Source of the DNA: Paulinella micropora
Taxonomy: Eukaryota > Cercozoa > Imbricatea > Euglyphida > Paulinellidae
DNA: 64,000 nt
Direction of reading: 5' to 3'
Assembly (NCBI GenBank): GCA_019918135.1
Contig: WBZZ01006482.1
Span: forward strand, 341,001 to 405,000
The notes under the pieces are model-generated. The model was not told the origin of the DNA and did not search any database. It worked only from the letters and a program-made list of their open reading frames with translations. The number at the start of each line of letters is the position of its first letter. Position 1 is the stretch's first letter. Shown here in pieces: positions 19,713 through 29,802 of this stretch. The translations under genes were made by a program, and so were the position numbers.

Positions 19713-19955
19713 TGTAGGCATCATGAGTCACCCACCGGATAAGGTAAAAAGTACCTTTTCCTGGTGACAGGTGCACCAGCTTGTTTTTCAGTATTATTTG
19801 TCCGGATTGGACCTGATGCAATTTTATTCCTGGTCTGTTGCCGTTTTCCTTTTTGGCTTCACTGAGCTAATATAACGAGACATCATTCTCAACTTTTGAG
19901 GACAATGTTTGCCTGTATTACCGACTTTTTACGAGCTATCGTTGGTGGCATTACA
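19713..19955 (+). repeat. 3' LTR of Gypsy-1
   Basis: 243 bp from TGTAGGCATCA to GGCATTACA. Its second half matches 1-117, and the whole is a diverged homologue of the Gypsy-2 LTR in the opposite orientation. Confidence 0.82.
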
Positions 19956-20550
19956 GGACTAAGACAATTAGTGCTTCCTCCTCCACTGCCTCTTTCCTCT
20001 CCCGCTCCTAGTTCTCAGTGCCAAGTGTAAGACCGTCTAGCTTTAATACAAAAATCTTTTTCACACTTTTTTGGCACCACCCCTGCCCCTTTCCTATCCC
20101 TTTCTGACTCAGTTCTCAATGCCAAGATTAAACTTTGTCAGGATTTTTTTTATTAATTTTTTTTTGTACATTCTTAGCGCGCCCCTTCCCTTTCCCGCTC
20201 CCTGCTCTCAGCTGGGGGGACTAAGACAATTCATACTCACCCCGTCCCCTGCCTCTTCCCTCTCCCTCTCCTAGTTTTCAGTTCAAGTGTAAGACTTTAT
20301 CGAGCTTTAATAAAAAAATTTTACATTTTCTTGGCGTGCCCCCTCCCCCTTTCCTCTCCCGCTCCCTGTTCTTAGACGGGGAGGACTAAGACAATTCGTG
20401 CTCTCCCGCTCCCCTGCCTCTTCCCTATCTCTTAGTTCTCAGTGCCAAGAGTAAGACCCGTCGAGCTTTAATAAAAAATTCTTTTTTGCACTTTCTTGGG
20501 CCCCCCCCCCTTGCCCCTTCCCTCTCCCGCTCCCTGGGTGCCGCTCTCAC
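19956..20550. repeat. Degenerate tandem repeat, units of about 150 bp
   Basis: About four imperfect units. Each contains (G)GACTAAGACAATT, C/T-rich CCCTTTCCTCTCCCGCTCC, TTCTCAGTGCCAAG and GAGCTTTAATAAAAAA followed by a T-run. No coding frame is supported. It begins right at the outer edge of the Gypsy-1 LTR. Confidence 0.6.
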
Positions 20551-20770
20551 CATAGCGTGCACAATTTCCTCGGTGAGCTGCCCAGTTAGCTGAGATCACG
20601 CTGAACGGTTGCCCATGAAGCATTTGTTGGCTGTTGTCCCCCGTTTCACCAGTTCTTGTGGACTGGAGGAAAGAATTTCAACGACGAGGGGGCCCCCGCA
20701 GTTGTTGCACCTGGTCATCATTTGCCCACTCCTCCAAGCAAGCTCACAGCATGGCAATGCTCGTCTGATG

Positions 20771-20962
20771 GCAGGAGGGAACAGGAAGCGACACCCAAGG
20801 GTGGTCGCTGTACATCGACAGAATGCGGTATATCGCCTCTTCAGGCGTGCCTGTTATCAACGTTATCGGAAACAGGAAGCGACACCCAAGGGTGGTCGCC
20901 GTACATCGACAGAATGCGGTATATCTCCTCTTCAGGCGTGCCTGTTATCAACGCAATCGGAA
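20771..20962. repeat. Tandem duplication of about 97 bp
   Basis: The block starting GGAA(A)CAGGAAGCGACACC, containing GGTATATC-CCTCTTCAGGCG, occurs twice in direct succession with few differences. It disrupts the end of the minus-strand NTPase-like frame. Confidence 0.75.
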
Positions 20963-21572
20963 ACACCGATCGTTTCGGTCGAAGCATCCAGTTTCCGACT
21001 GAATTAAACATAAACCTCAGGAAGTCTCGGTCAGCTTTGGCATCATCCACGTCCAGGAGTGTCTGACCCGCGTCATCGATGGCCAGGTAGAACGCTACCA
21101 TTGAGTCTTGAGCCAAGCTACGCCGCCAGCGAAAGTCCAGAAGGATACAGTCAAGGGCAGTGGGCAGCGCGATTGTCCTCAAGGAACGCAGCACGGCAAT
21201 TTCGACACCGAAATAGGATGCTAATGCTCGAACCGAAAGTGCAGCTTCTGGACCGTTCTCCAGATCCCAGCTATCGAACTTGGAGTCCCCGCCAAAGGTG
21301 ACATGGACGGCAACAGAGGAGTTCCGCAGCAACGCTCGCAGCTCTGGGTGATCGACGTGCTCCTGCAGCAAGGGCAAGGCATCCTGCGCCAGACGACTCT
21401 CGCCCGTGCCCGCCGTGGGGAAACAAATCATGTAAGGCTGCTTTTCCTTGTCCAGAAGTCCTTTCAAGCAGTTCTGATATCGCTCAGAAACGGTTTCGCA
21501 GAGCAGGCGGATCGCATCTTCTCGGTGATGGAGTTTAGGTAAAACCTCGCTCGTCATCACCAGCTGGGACAC
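20841..21572 (-). pseudogene. Crinkler/RHS-type P-loop NTPase fragment
   Basis: A 243-residue frame from an ATG at 21572. FPTAGTGESRLAQDAL (about residues 51-66) is in the Walker A position; relatives read GTGK[ST]R, so the Lys is Glu here. Later SVRALASYFG and a D-x-x-L-L-D-F-R segment resemble the NTPase part of Crinkler/RHS-type proteins, a family of oomycete and other protist effectors and of trypanosome retrotransposon-hot-spot proteins. The frame ends in the duplicated block, so the nuclease domain expected downstream is absent. The family call is from memory and moderate. It is probably inactive. Confidence 0.45.
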
Positions 21573-21724
21573 AACACAGACAATGGTTCAGAGGGAGAAC
21601 AGGAATCAGGTCCAGACCCGTAGAGGAGCTGGCAGCTGCTCTGGTACCCAGCCTTTGTCTTTAAATAACTGGTAGACGGAATCTGCCGTATCGACTGTCC
21701 AGCCTGAACACGAAATCAATCGTT

Positions 21725-22671
21725 GAGAAAAAAAAAAAAACCTGCAAGTCAAAGCTTTTCGACACACGAAGGAAAACGAGAAAAAAGGAGAAGAAGAAGA
21801 AGAAGAAGAAGAAGAAGAAGAAAGCAGAAGAGAGGGAAAAAAGAAAGGAAAAAAAAAAAAAAAAAAAAAAAAAAGGAAGCAGAAAGAAAAAGAAAAAGAA
21901 GGAAGGAAGAAAGGAAGGAAAAAAGAAAGGAAAAAAGAAAGAAAAAGATAGAAAGAATAAAGAAGGAAGAAGAAAGAGGAAGAGGAGAGGGAGGAAGAGG
22001 AGTAGAAGGAGGGGGGAAGAAGAAAAAGAAGAAGAGAAGAAGAAGATGAATGAGAAGAAGAAGAAAGAAGGAGGAGAGGAGGAAGAAGAAAGAAAAAAAG
22101 AAGAAGAAGAAAGAAAGAAAAGAAGAAAGAAAGAAGAAAGAAAGCAGAAGAAAGAAGAAGAAGAAAGAAGAAGAAGAAAGAAGAAGAAGAAGAAGAAGAA
22201 GAAGAAGAGTAAGAAGAAGAGTAAGAAGAAAGAAGAAGAAGAAGAAGAAAGAAGAAGAAGAAGAAGAAAGAAGAAAGAAGAAGAAGACGAAAGAAGAAAG
22301 AAGAAAGAAGAAAGAAGAAGAAGAAGAAGAAGAAGAAGAAGAAGAGAAGAAGAAGAAGAAGAAGAAGAAGAAAGAAGAAGAAGAAGAAGAAGAGAAAGAA
22401 GAAAAAAACAAGAGAATTCTAGAAGAAGAAGAAGAAGAAGAGAAAAGAAAAAAAAGAAGAGAATTCTTTCTTCTTCTTCTTCTTCTTCCTTCTTTTGAAA
22501 GAAAGAAAGAAAGGAGAAGAAAGAAAAACGAAGGAACTTCTTCTTCTTCCTTCTTCTGGAAGAAAGAAAGAAAGGAGAAGAAAGAAAAACGAAGGAACAA
22601 AGAAGAAAGAAAGAAGAAGAAAGAAGAAAGCAGAACAAGAACAAGGGCAACAGGCAGAAGAAGAAGAAGAA

Positions 22672-22708
<37 letters not shown>

Positions 22709-23075
22709 AGAAATTAGAAAGAAGAACGAAGAAGAACGAAGAAAAACGAAAAAGAACGAAGAAGAAAGAAGAAAGAAGAAAAAAGAGGAAAGAAGAAGGA
22801 GAAAAAGAGGAAGGAGAGGAAGAAGAAATAGAAGAAGAACAACGAAGAACGAAGAAAGAAAGTAGAAACGAAGAAGAAGAAGAAGAAGAAGAAGAAGAAG
22901 AGGAGGAGGAGGAAGAGGAAGAAGAGGAGGAGGAGGAGGAGGAAGAAGAAAAGGACGAGGAAGACGACGACGACGACGACGACGAAGAAGAAGAAGACGA
23001 AGAAGAAGACGACGACGAAGAAGAAGAAGAAGAAGAAGAAGAAGAAGAAGAAGAAGAAGAAGAAGAAGAAGAATA
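21725..23075. repeat. Giant GAA/AAG polypurine microsatellite
   Basis: About 1.35 kb of almost pure purine on +, mostly (GAA)n and (AAG)n with GAAA variants, (GAGGA)n and (GAC)n near the right end, and a few short TTC inserts (about 22465-22495, 22540-22555). Long Lys/Glu or Ser/Phe/Leu frames here are artefacts of the repeat. Confidence 0.95.
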
Positions 23076-23130
23076 TATATTATATACATACACACACACA
23101 TATATATGCATATATATATATAGAGAGAGA
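23076..23130. repeat. (TA)n, (AC)n and (GA)n microsatellites
   Basis: Short runs of TATATA, CACACA and GAGAGA join the polypurine tract to the following dispersed repeat. Confidence 0.85.
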
Positions 23131-23610
23131 GAGAGATCTGTCACGGCTGAGCCCGAGGGCCATGCGCCTCCATCCCCTCGACCCAACAGGGACTACAGTG
23201 AGTATGTCGGGGAGGGAAGAATAACTCTTACCGTCCTGCATAGAAGGCCCCAAAAGGAAGTCCCTACTACCCGCACAATGTCGGGTACCTTGCAGGAAAT
23301 CAACTACAAATGATTGAGATCATCCCCGCGTGAGAGCTCCACTAGACTGGGTGGGGCCCGCATGGAGGTACTCACAGGCGTAGCAGACATTTCATGCGGT
23401 CTGCCAGCGCATGAGGACGTTTTGTGGAAAGTATCGGGGACGCCTCGAAACCCGTCACTACCCCTAAATCGCGGAATGCAAATACCCCTTTGATTCCACG
23501 TGGTGTATGTCTTATAAAAAAGAACGCAACGACATAGCATGTAGTCTCGAAACCAGTGGGAAGAGACCCAACCACCTCTTCACGTGGGGTGCCATTCTGT
23601 GCACCCCTCC
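23131..23610 (-). repeat. Dispersed repeat R1, copy 1
   Basis: About 480 bp, repeated at 24179-24747. On the minus strand it ends ...GATGGAGGCGCATGG...TCAGCC-TGACAGATC, a 3' end like that of the SINEs at 26279-26500 and 26569-26815. No intact coding frame. Likely a LINE 3' piece or SINE relative. Confidence 0.6.

Positions 23611-23662
<52 letters not shown>
23611..23662. repeat. (AAT)n microsatellite
   Basis: Perfect AAT/ATA repeat between R1 and R2. Confidence 0.95.
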
Positions 23663-23664
<2 letters not shown>

Positions 23665-24071
23665 ATATCTGAGGCGTACTGATGCAGCTAATGGCATATC
23701 CTCAACGGACATAAGCCTCCAATACCCTTGTTCGAGGTCCTCCACCCCCCCGTGTCAGTCTCTCGCCTGATGATCGGGGCCACCGATGGAGCTCCTGAGG
23801 GCAAGACTGCACTAAGCCGAGGTTATTCCGCAGTCCCAGCAACCTCTTGCAAGACGTCACCGAATGTGCAAGTGCATACACCAAGCGCGGTTGCTAGAGC
23901 TGCCTCGAAACCCCACCCATAACAATCTGGTGTCTGCTGGGTCCTGGGCTATCAACCAGCATATGCGGAGTTTAAGATCTTTTACGCGCGCAACGACCCT
24001 CCTCCCCAGCATCTACCACCAAAGGGTTATGAGTTGGCGTCACAGTTTAACGCCTTGAGGCCATTGGGCTG
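23663..24071. repeat. Dispersed repeat R2, copy 1
   Basis: About 409 bp from CTATATCTGAGGCGTACTG to GGCCATTGGGCTG. It is nearly identical to three further copies at 24776-26171. The short identical frames in each copy are not supported as genes. Confidence 0.8.
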
Positions 24072-24090
24072 AATAATAATAATAATAATG

Positions 24091-24178
<88 letters not shown>
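24072..24178. repeat. (AAT)n followed by (TA)n
   Basis: AAT repeat with one ATG variant, passing into about 20 TA units. Confidence 0.95.
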
Positions 24179-24179
<1 letters not shown>

Positions 24180-24745
24180 ATCTGTCATGGCTGAGCCCGA
24201 GGGCCATGCGCCTCCATCCCTCGACCCAACAGGGACTACAGTGAGTATGTTGGGGAGGGAAGAGTGACTCTAACCATCCTGCATAGAAGGCCCCAAAAGG
24301 AAGTCCCTACTACCCGCACAGTGTCGGGTACCTTGCAGGACATCAACTACAAATGATTGATCTTCCCCGCGTGAGAGCTCCACGAGACTGGGTCGGTCCC
24401 GCATGGAGGTACTCACAGGGGTAGCAGACTTTTCATGCGGTCTGCCAGCGCATGAGGACGTTTTGTGGTAAGTATCTGGGACGCCTCGAAACCCGTCACC
24501 ACCCCTAGATCGCGGAATGTAAATACCCCTTTGATCCCACGTGGTGTATGTCTTATAAAAAACAACACAACGACATGGCCTCGGAACCAACACAACAACA
24601 TAGCCTCGGAACCCACATCGACATAGCCTCGGAACCCACACAACAACAGAGCCTCGGAACCAACACAACTACATAGCCTCGAAACCAGTGGGAAGAGGCC
24701 CAACCACCTCCTCTTCCCGTGGGGTGCCATTCTGTGCACCCCTCC

Positions 24746-24747
<2 letters not shown>
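24179..24747 (-). repeat. Dispersed repeat R1, copy 2, with internal minisatellite
   Basis: It matches 23131-23610 but carries an extra minisatellite at about 24574-24682, four units of roughly 27-30 bp built on ACATAGCCTCGGAACC. (AAT)n follows to 24775. Confidence 0.65.
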
Positions 24748-24775
<28 letters not shown>

Positions 24776-24777
<2 letters not shown>

Positions 24778-26245
24778 ATATCTGAGGCGTACTGATGCAG
24801 CTAATGGCATATCCTCAACGGACATAAGCCTCCAATACCCTTGTTCGAGGTCCTCCACCCCCCCGTGTCAGTCTCTCGCCTGATGATCGGGGCCACCGAT
24901 GGAGCTCCTGAGGGCAAGACTGCACTAAGCCGAGGTTATTCCGCAGTCCCAGCAACCTCTTGCAAGACGTCACCGAATGTGCAAGTGCATACACCAAGCG
25001 CGGTTGCTAGAGCTGCCTCGAAACCCCACCCATAACAATCTGGTGTCTGCTGGGTCCTGGGCTATCAACCAGCATATGCGGAGTTTAAGATCTTTTACGC
25101 GCGCAACGACCCTCCTCCCCAGCATCTACCACCAAAGGGTTATGAGTTGGCGTCACAGTTTAACGCCTTGAGGCCATTGGGCTGGAACTCTGTTTAGCAA
25201 GTGTGACTAGGTTTTTTCATCGGGATTTCCCTCAAATATGTCACAGTCAACACTCCAAGGCAGATTTACTATATCTGAGGCGTACTGATGCAGCTAATGG
25301 CATATCCTCAACGGACATAAGCCTCCAATACCCTTGTTCGAGGTCCTCCACCCCCCCGTGTCAGTCTCTCGCCTGATGATCGGGGCCACCGATGGAGCTC
25401 CTGAGGGCAAGACTGCACTAAGCCGAGGTTATTCCGCAGTCCCAGCAACCTCTTGCAAGACGTCACCGAATGTGCAAGTGCATACACCAAGCGCGGTTGC
25501 TAGAGCTGCCTCGAAACCCCACCCATAACAATCTGGTGTCTGCTGGGTCCTGGGCTATCAACCAGCATATGCGGAGTTTAAGATCTTTTACGCGCGCAAC
25601 GACCCTCCTCCCCAGCATCTACCACCAAAGGGTTATGAGTTGGCGTCACAGTTTAACGCCTTGAGGCCATTGGGCTGGAACTCTGTTTAGCAAGTGTGAC
25701 TAGGTTTTTTCATCGGGATTTCCCTCAAATATGTCACAGTCAACACTCCAAGGCAGATTTACTATATCTGAGGCGTACTGATGCAGCTAATGGCATATCC
25801 TCAACGGACATAAGCCTCCAATACCCTTGTTCGAGGTCCTCCACCCCCCCCGTGTCAGTCTCTCGCCTGATGATCGGGGCCACCGATGGAGCTCCTGAGG
25901 GCAAGACTGCACTAAGCCGAGGTTATTCCGCAGTCCCAGCAACCTCTTGCAAGACGTCACCGAATGTGCAAGTGCATACACCAAGCGCGGTTGCTAGAGC
26001 TGCCTCGAAACCCCACCCATAACAATCTGGTGTCTGCTGGGTCCTGGGCTATCAACCAGCATATGCGGAGTTTAAGATCTTTTACGCGCGCAACGACCCT
26101 CCTCCCCAGCATCTACCACCAAAGGGTTATGAGTTGGCGTCACAGTTTAACGCCTTGAGGCCATTGGGCTGGAACTCTGTTTAGCAAGTGTGACTAGGTT
26201 TTTTCATCGGGATTTCCCTCAAATATGTCACAGTCAACACTCCAA

Positions 26246-26246
<1 letters not shown>
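24776..26246. repeat. Tandem array of R2, three units of 493 bp
   Basis: Units start at 24776, 25269 and 25762. Each is R2 plus an 84-bp spacer (GAACTCTGTTTAGCAAGTGT ... CTCCAAGGCAGATTTA). By eye the copies are identical apart from one C in a homopolymer, so the amplification is very recent or an assembly artefact. The third spacer ends in (AAT)n. Confidence 0.88.
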
Positions 26247-26277
<31 letters not shown>

Positions 26278-26278
26278 G
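26247..26278. repeat. (AAT)n microsatellite, 3' tail of SINE copy 1
   Basis: It lies at the 3' end of the minus-strand SINE, reading (ATT)n on that strand. Confidence 0.9.
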
Positions 26279-26500
26279 TGCTTCTCTGTCAATGGCTGAT
26301 TGCACATGCGCCTCCATCGTCTCACCCGTGAGGGGAGTACGAAGAATTGACGATAGGCTCTAATGACACCCCCGCAAGGGCAGTTCCAACACTTCCAGAC
26401 GGACCGGTATATTCAATGAAAATACCGGTGGCACCGACGGGAATCGAACTGGCGACAGGGCCCAGATGGTAGAACTTGACCGCTTGGCTATCACGGTGTC
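26279..26500 (-). mobile_element. tRNA-derived SINE, copy 1
   Basis: On the minus strand the head starts GACACCGTGATAGCCAAGCGG, where TAGCCAAGCGG (26490-26480) fits RNA polymerase III box A. AGTTCGATTCC (26450-26440) fits box B. The body ends ...GATGGAGGCGCATG...CAGCCATTGACAGAGAAGCAC before the (ATT)n tail. tRNA-like heads of this kind drive pol III transcription, and mobilisation would need a partner LINE. Confidence 0.8.

Positions 26501-26568
<68 letters not shown>
26501..26568. repeat. (AAT)n microsatellite, 3' tail of SINE copy 2
   Basis: Perfect AAT repeat. Confidence 0.95.
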
Positions 26569-26569
<1 letters not shown>

Positions 26570-26815
26570 CGTGCTTCTCTGTCGATGGCTGATACATTTC
26601 TATACATGAGCCTCCATCGTCTTACCCCCAAGGAGTACGAAGATTATGACCGATAAGCTCTAATCACAACCCCCGCAAGGCAGCTCCAACATTTCTCGAC
26701 AGACCAATATTTTCAAAGAAAACATACTTTGAACATACTGGCACCGACGGGAATCGAACTGGCGACAGGTCCCAGTTGGTATTGAACTTGACCACTGGGC
26801 TATCGCGGTGAGGAC
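26569..26815 (-). mobile_element. tRNA-derived SINE, copy 2
   Basis: Same family as 26279-26500. Box A TAGCCCAGTGG lies at 26802-26792 and box B AGTTCGATTCC at 26760-26750. The body is about 25 bp longer and diverged. The 3' end abuts (ATT)n at 26568. Confidence 0.8.
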
Positions 26816-26868
<53 letters not shown>

Positions 26869-26875
26869 TAATAAC

Positions 26876-26951
<76 letters not shown>
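26816..26951. repeat. (AAT)n microsatellite, about 136 bp
   Basis: AAT repeat with two AAC variants. Confidence 0.95.
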
Positions 26952-27392
26952 GAGCTTCCTCAGACTATGGCATCAGATCCAGATTCTCTGACTTCGGATC
27001 AGGCCCACCTCCAAACCGGCGGATTTGAACAGAGAGAGGCCAGCCAGGAGAAGACTGGAAACGTTGCATTATGCCTTCGGCTGCCCTTTGCCCGGCAATT
27101 TTGCGAAGTGCCGCTTCGTCGCCGCCCAGCCGTCCGCGCGTACCAGCAAGACCGCGAAGATGCCTTCCACACAAACACAAACGCAAAGTGCTTCTTTGAC
27201 AAGGCTAGAGCAAGAAGCATCGACCACATGCCTGGTCCTGCCCTCCCTCCGTCTTCCCGGCCTAGCTGTGCAGGGGCCAGATGGAAAGTCCTTCCTGTGC
27301 ATGTCAGCGCCCTCCGCCCTTGGAGCACTCTAGACTGACAGCGCCCAATGTACACACTCAGACCTAGCATGATGCGCGGGTTCTCAGACTAC

Positions 27393-27395
<3 letters not shown>
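26952..27395 (-). other. Unassigned sequence abutting (AAT)n, possible retroposed copy
   Basis: GC-richer than its surroundings. Like the SINEs it ends on the minus strand directly in (ATT)n, which suggests a retroposed sequence. No frame or RNA gene is recognised. A GTTCAAATCC word resembles a box B, but no matching box A is seen. Confidence 0.3.

Positions 27396-27455
<60 letters not shown>
27396..27455. repeat. (GA)n microsatellite
   Basis: About 60 bp of perfect GA. Confidence 0.95.
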
Positions 27456-27459
<4 letters not shown>

Positions 27460-27778
27460 AATGTGGATGAGACGTTCGGATGGATGTACTAGATAGAGAG
27501 ATTTGAGTGTGGTTGACACGTTCGGATAAATGCATTATGGATGGAAGGTGAAATGGAAGCATACATATTAATTTGAAAACACGGAAAACATGGGAACATA
27601 TATGCCTTATTGCTTTGAGCAACATCGCACGGTATCGCGCAGTACATCAGTACAAACTGGATCACTCCTGCAAACTTGACAACCAAAAACCTCTCTCTCT
27701 CTCTCACACACACACACACTCTTGTTAAGTTGTCGTTGTTGCTTTTGCCCTTGCTGTTGTGTAGCACACGCACGAGAT

Positions 27779-27815
<37 letters not shown>

Positions 27816-28734
27816 TAACATCTTCCAACAAACGGGCGGACGGAAGCACTTACTCCTCCGAAAATTCAACTTACCACACGCGCTCAGCTGTCTGTTAAAT
27901 ATTTGCTGTCCGTAAAGGCGTGTGTCTTTTGTCTTTTGTTTGTGGTTACTCATGTGTTTGAGATATGCTCTGTGGTGCGCTGTTAGAGTACTTGCTAGCC
28001 ACAGTTTTGTTGATTTGGAAACTTTTTTATTGGGGGGTTTGTTGCAGTAGCTGCCTGTTTTTTGCAGATCTTGTGGTAAGAATTTGTTGCTGCGTTGCTT
28101 AACTATTCTTGAAAGTGCCCAATTATGGTTGGTTGTTAGGGAACTTTCATAATTAGAGGCTGGGTGGGGGCGACCGGCTGACCGGGAGGGAGAGGGAGGG
28201 AAAGAATATTTACGTTTGCATGACTTGAGACTGACATGATTTGTGTGTGTGTCTGTGTGGTGTGTGTGTGTGTGTGTGTGATGTGCATTTGCGTAACCTT
28301 GAGACTGAGTTTGTTTTTTGTGTTGTGTGGTGGTCTATTTTCCAAGGAATTTCTGGACAACTGGGCAATTTGAATTTGTCGCTCTATTTACCGGGGCCAA
28401 CCATTTTACCGTACATTGCGGAAGATATATGGGATATTGTTCACCGGTAACTTTGACCACATTTTTCAGAGAACTCGTAGTTGAAGTACGTGACACTTCA
28501 ACTGAAAGCGATCTCACAATCTTTTTTCGTGGGGAAAGAAAGCTGTTTTCCTTCCTCCTCCTTTTTGCAAACTTCCTTGTGTTTACAAAAGTTACAAACA
28601 TTTCATCTCTTTGTCCCTCCTTTTTTCTCTGGTTTCTGTTCTGTTCTCCCCTCCTATCCTGCATCACTCGCACAGTCTGTGCCGCTCTGTCCCCCCCCCC
28701 CCCCCCTCAGTCTCTCCTCCCTGAGCATCTTCTA
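27456..28734. other. Gene-free spacer with short microsatellites
   Basis: It contains (CT)n/(CA)n at 27692-27720, (CA)n at 27781-27812, (GT)n at 28241-28280 and a C16 run near 28691. I see no supported gene. Confidence 0.6.
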
Positions 28735-28867
28735 ATATCATAATACACAAGAAAACAGTTAAAACTAGATACAAATATGGTGTTATATCTAACTTAAGCA
28801 AAAAATTAGTACTAGAACAAATAGATAAAAAATCATTTATGAGCCCCACAGTATTGCAACAAAAATA

Positions 28868-29052
28868 TATATATAATGATGATGATGACGATGATGATGA
28901 TGATGATCATGATGATGACGATGATGATGATGACGACGATGATGATGACGACGATGATAATATGACGATGACAATGATGATGATGGTGATGATGATGGTG
29001 ACGATGATGATGATGATGATGATGAGGATTATGTATGTATGTATGTATGTAA
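28868..29052. repeat. (GAT)n microsatellite with ATGT run
   Basis: GATGATGAC repeat then ATGTATGT. It lies within a continuous open frame (28725-29381) and would encode poly-Asp and poly-Met. It replaces or interrupts the start of the capsid gene. Confidence 0.9.
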
Positions 29053-29670
29053 GTATGAGATCTAGTAGCCTATTCTTAGCTGTTGAAACTAACCCAGATG
29101 TTGTTCAATCAATTCAACAGAAGATTATGAGCCCCGAAGGAATGAGCTTCAACATTGATTATTCTTATTTGTATAAAAATGCTGCAACTTCAACTTCTCA
29201 AAATGTTATCCTTAGATTTGACAGAGGCAACGGACGGCGAATTAAGAAGATTTATCACTCAGTTTTCAACGAAACTGAAAATAAGAACACTGCTTATGAC
29301 AATAGCAACCTGCTCGGCGCTAAGGGTCCAAACTTTTTATACCACACTAGACGGGGCACGACTTCAAGAATTCAATGTTGATTATCAAACTGGAAAACTA
29401 GAAGACTATATGTATCTTAAACCGAAGTTGGAATGATCTTCTTTCATGAATAGCAATGTTTATCAATACAACTGGGTTTGGTGCGATAGCTTTGACAATA
29501 CCCGCCCTCTGTGGAGCAAGGACCAAAATGAAATCAGCGGATTAAGTCTAGACACCGAGCGACGATGGGAGTTTATCGCGACCACCGTGGCTGGAACCTA
29601 CAATCATTACACATTTGTCGTAACTCAGCAAGAAGTAAATGTTAAGAATGGCACCATTACCAGAACCTAA
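29053..29670 (+). pseudogene. MCP: PLV major capsid protein, C-terminal half
   Basis: Pieces in two frames: 29053-29381, then 29155-29436 and 29446-29670. Read together they give motifs typical of the second jelly roll of PLV capsid proteins: RIKKIYHSVFNETENKNTAY, LDGARLQEFNVDY, YQYNWVWCDSF, and near the end YNHYTFVVTQQEV. There is a frameshift in a T-run at about 29333-29337 and an in-frame TGA at 29434-29436. The N-terminal half is missing; a poly-Asp microsatellite stands in its place. The double jelly-roll assignment is by recalled family features. Confidence 0.72.
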
Positions 29671-29802
29671 TGAACCTTCACCAAAAAAATTAATAAAAAA
29701 TTTAGATTTATTTTTTTATTACAATATACGAACTTTTTAAAAAAAAAAGCTTCACCAAAAAACGGAGGTGCGGAGGCGGAGTCTCTGCAAAAGCACCTAC
29801 AA

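Larger units (their letters stand above)
1..19955 (+). mobile_element. Gypsy-1: Ty3/gypsy LTR retrotransposon carrying nested insertions
   Basis: The element runs on the + strand from a 5' LTR cut by the window edge (1-117) to a 3' LTR at 19713-19955. The two LTRs match in sequence and orientation. Its body is interrupted twice: Gypsy-2 (9101-19355) sits in the 3' untranslated region, and a MITE (19436-19709) sits at the polypurine tract. With these removed, the order is LTR, primer-binding site, leader, gag remnant, gag tail, protease, RT, RNase H, integrase, extra C-terminal domain, 3'UTR, polypurine tract, LTR. The gag part is inverted and incomplete, so this copy is not autonomous. The outer left target duplication lies outside the window. 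Confidence 0.85.

Noticed and set aside
1-19955. Inverted copies of the 110-240 bp repeat read as terminal inverted repeats of DNA transposons
   Set aside because: The LTR pairs, target duplication, primer sites and polypurine tracts explain all four copies as nested LTR elements.
21661-23186. Very long Lys/Glu-, Ser/Phe/Leu- and poly-Ser-type open frames
   Set aside because: They are translations of the GAA/AAG microsatellite in different frames, without any domain or start context.
23702-26158. Identical 60-64 residue frames repeated in each R2 unit
   Set aside because: Repetition reflects copied DNA, not selection. No homology and no start context.
26952-27370. Plus-strand 176-residue frame starting in poly-Ile
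   Set aside because: The start lies in (AAT)n and the rest lacks recognisable features. Kept only as an unassigned block.
28200-28740. Overlapping frames near a C16 run
   Set aside because: Low-complexity, no consistent coding signal and no homology recognised.
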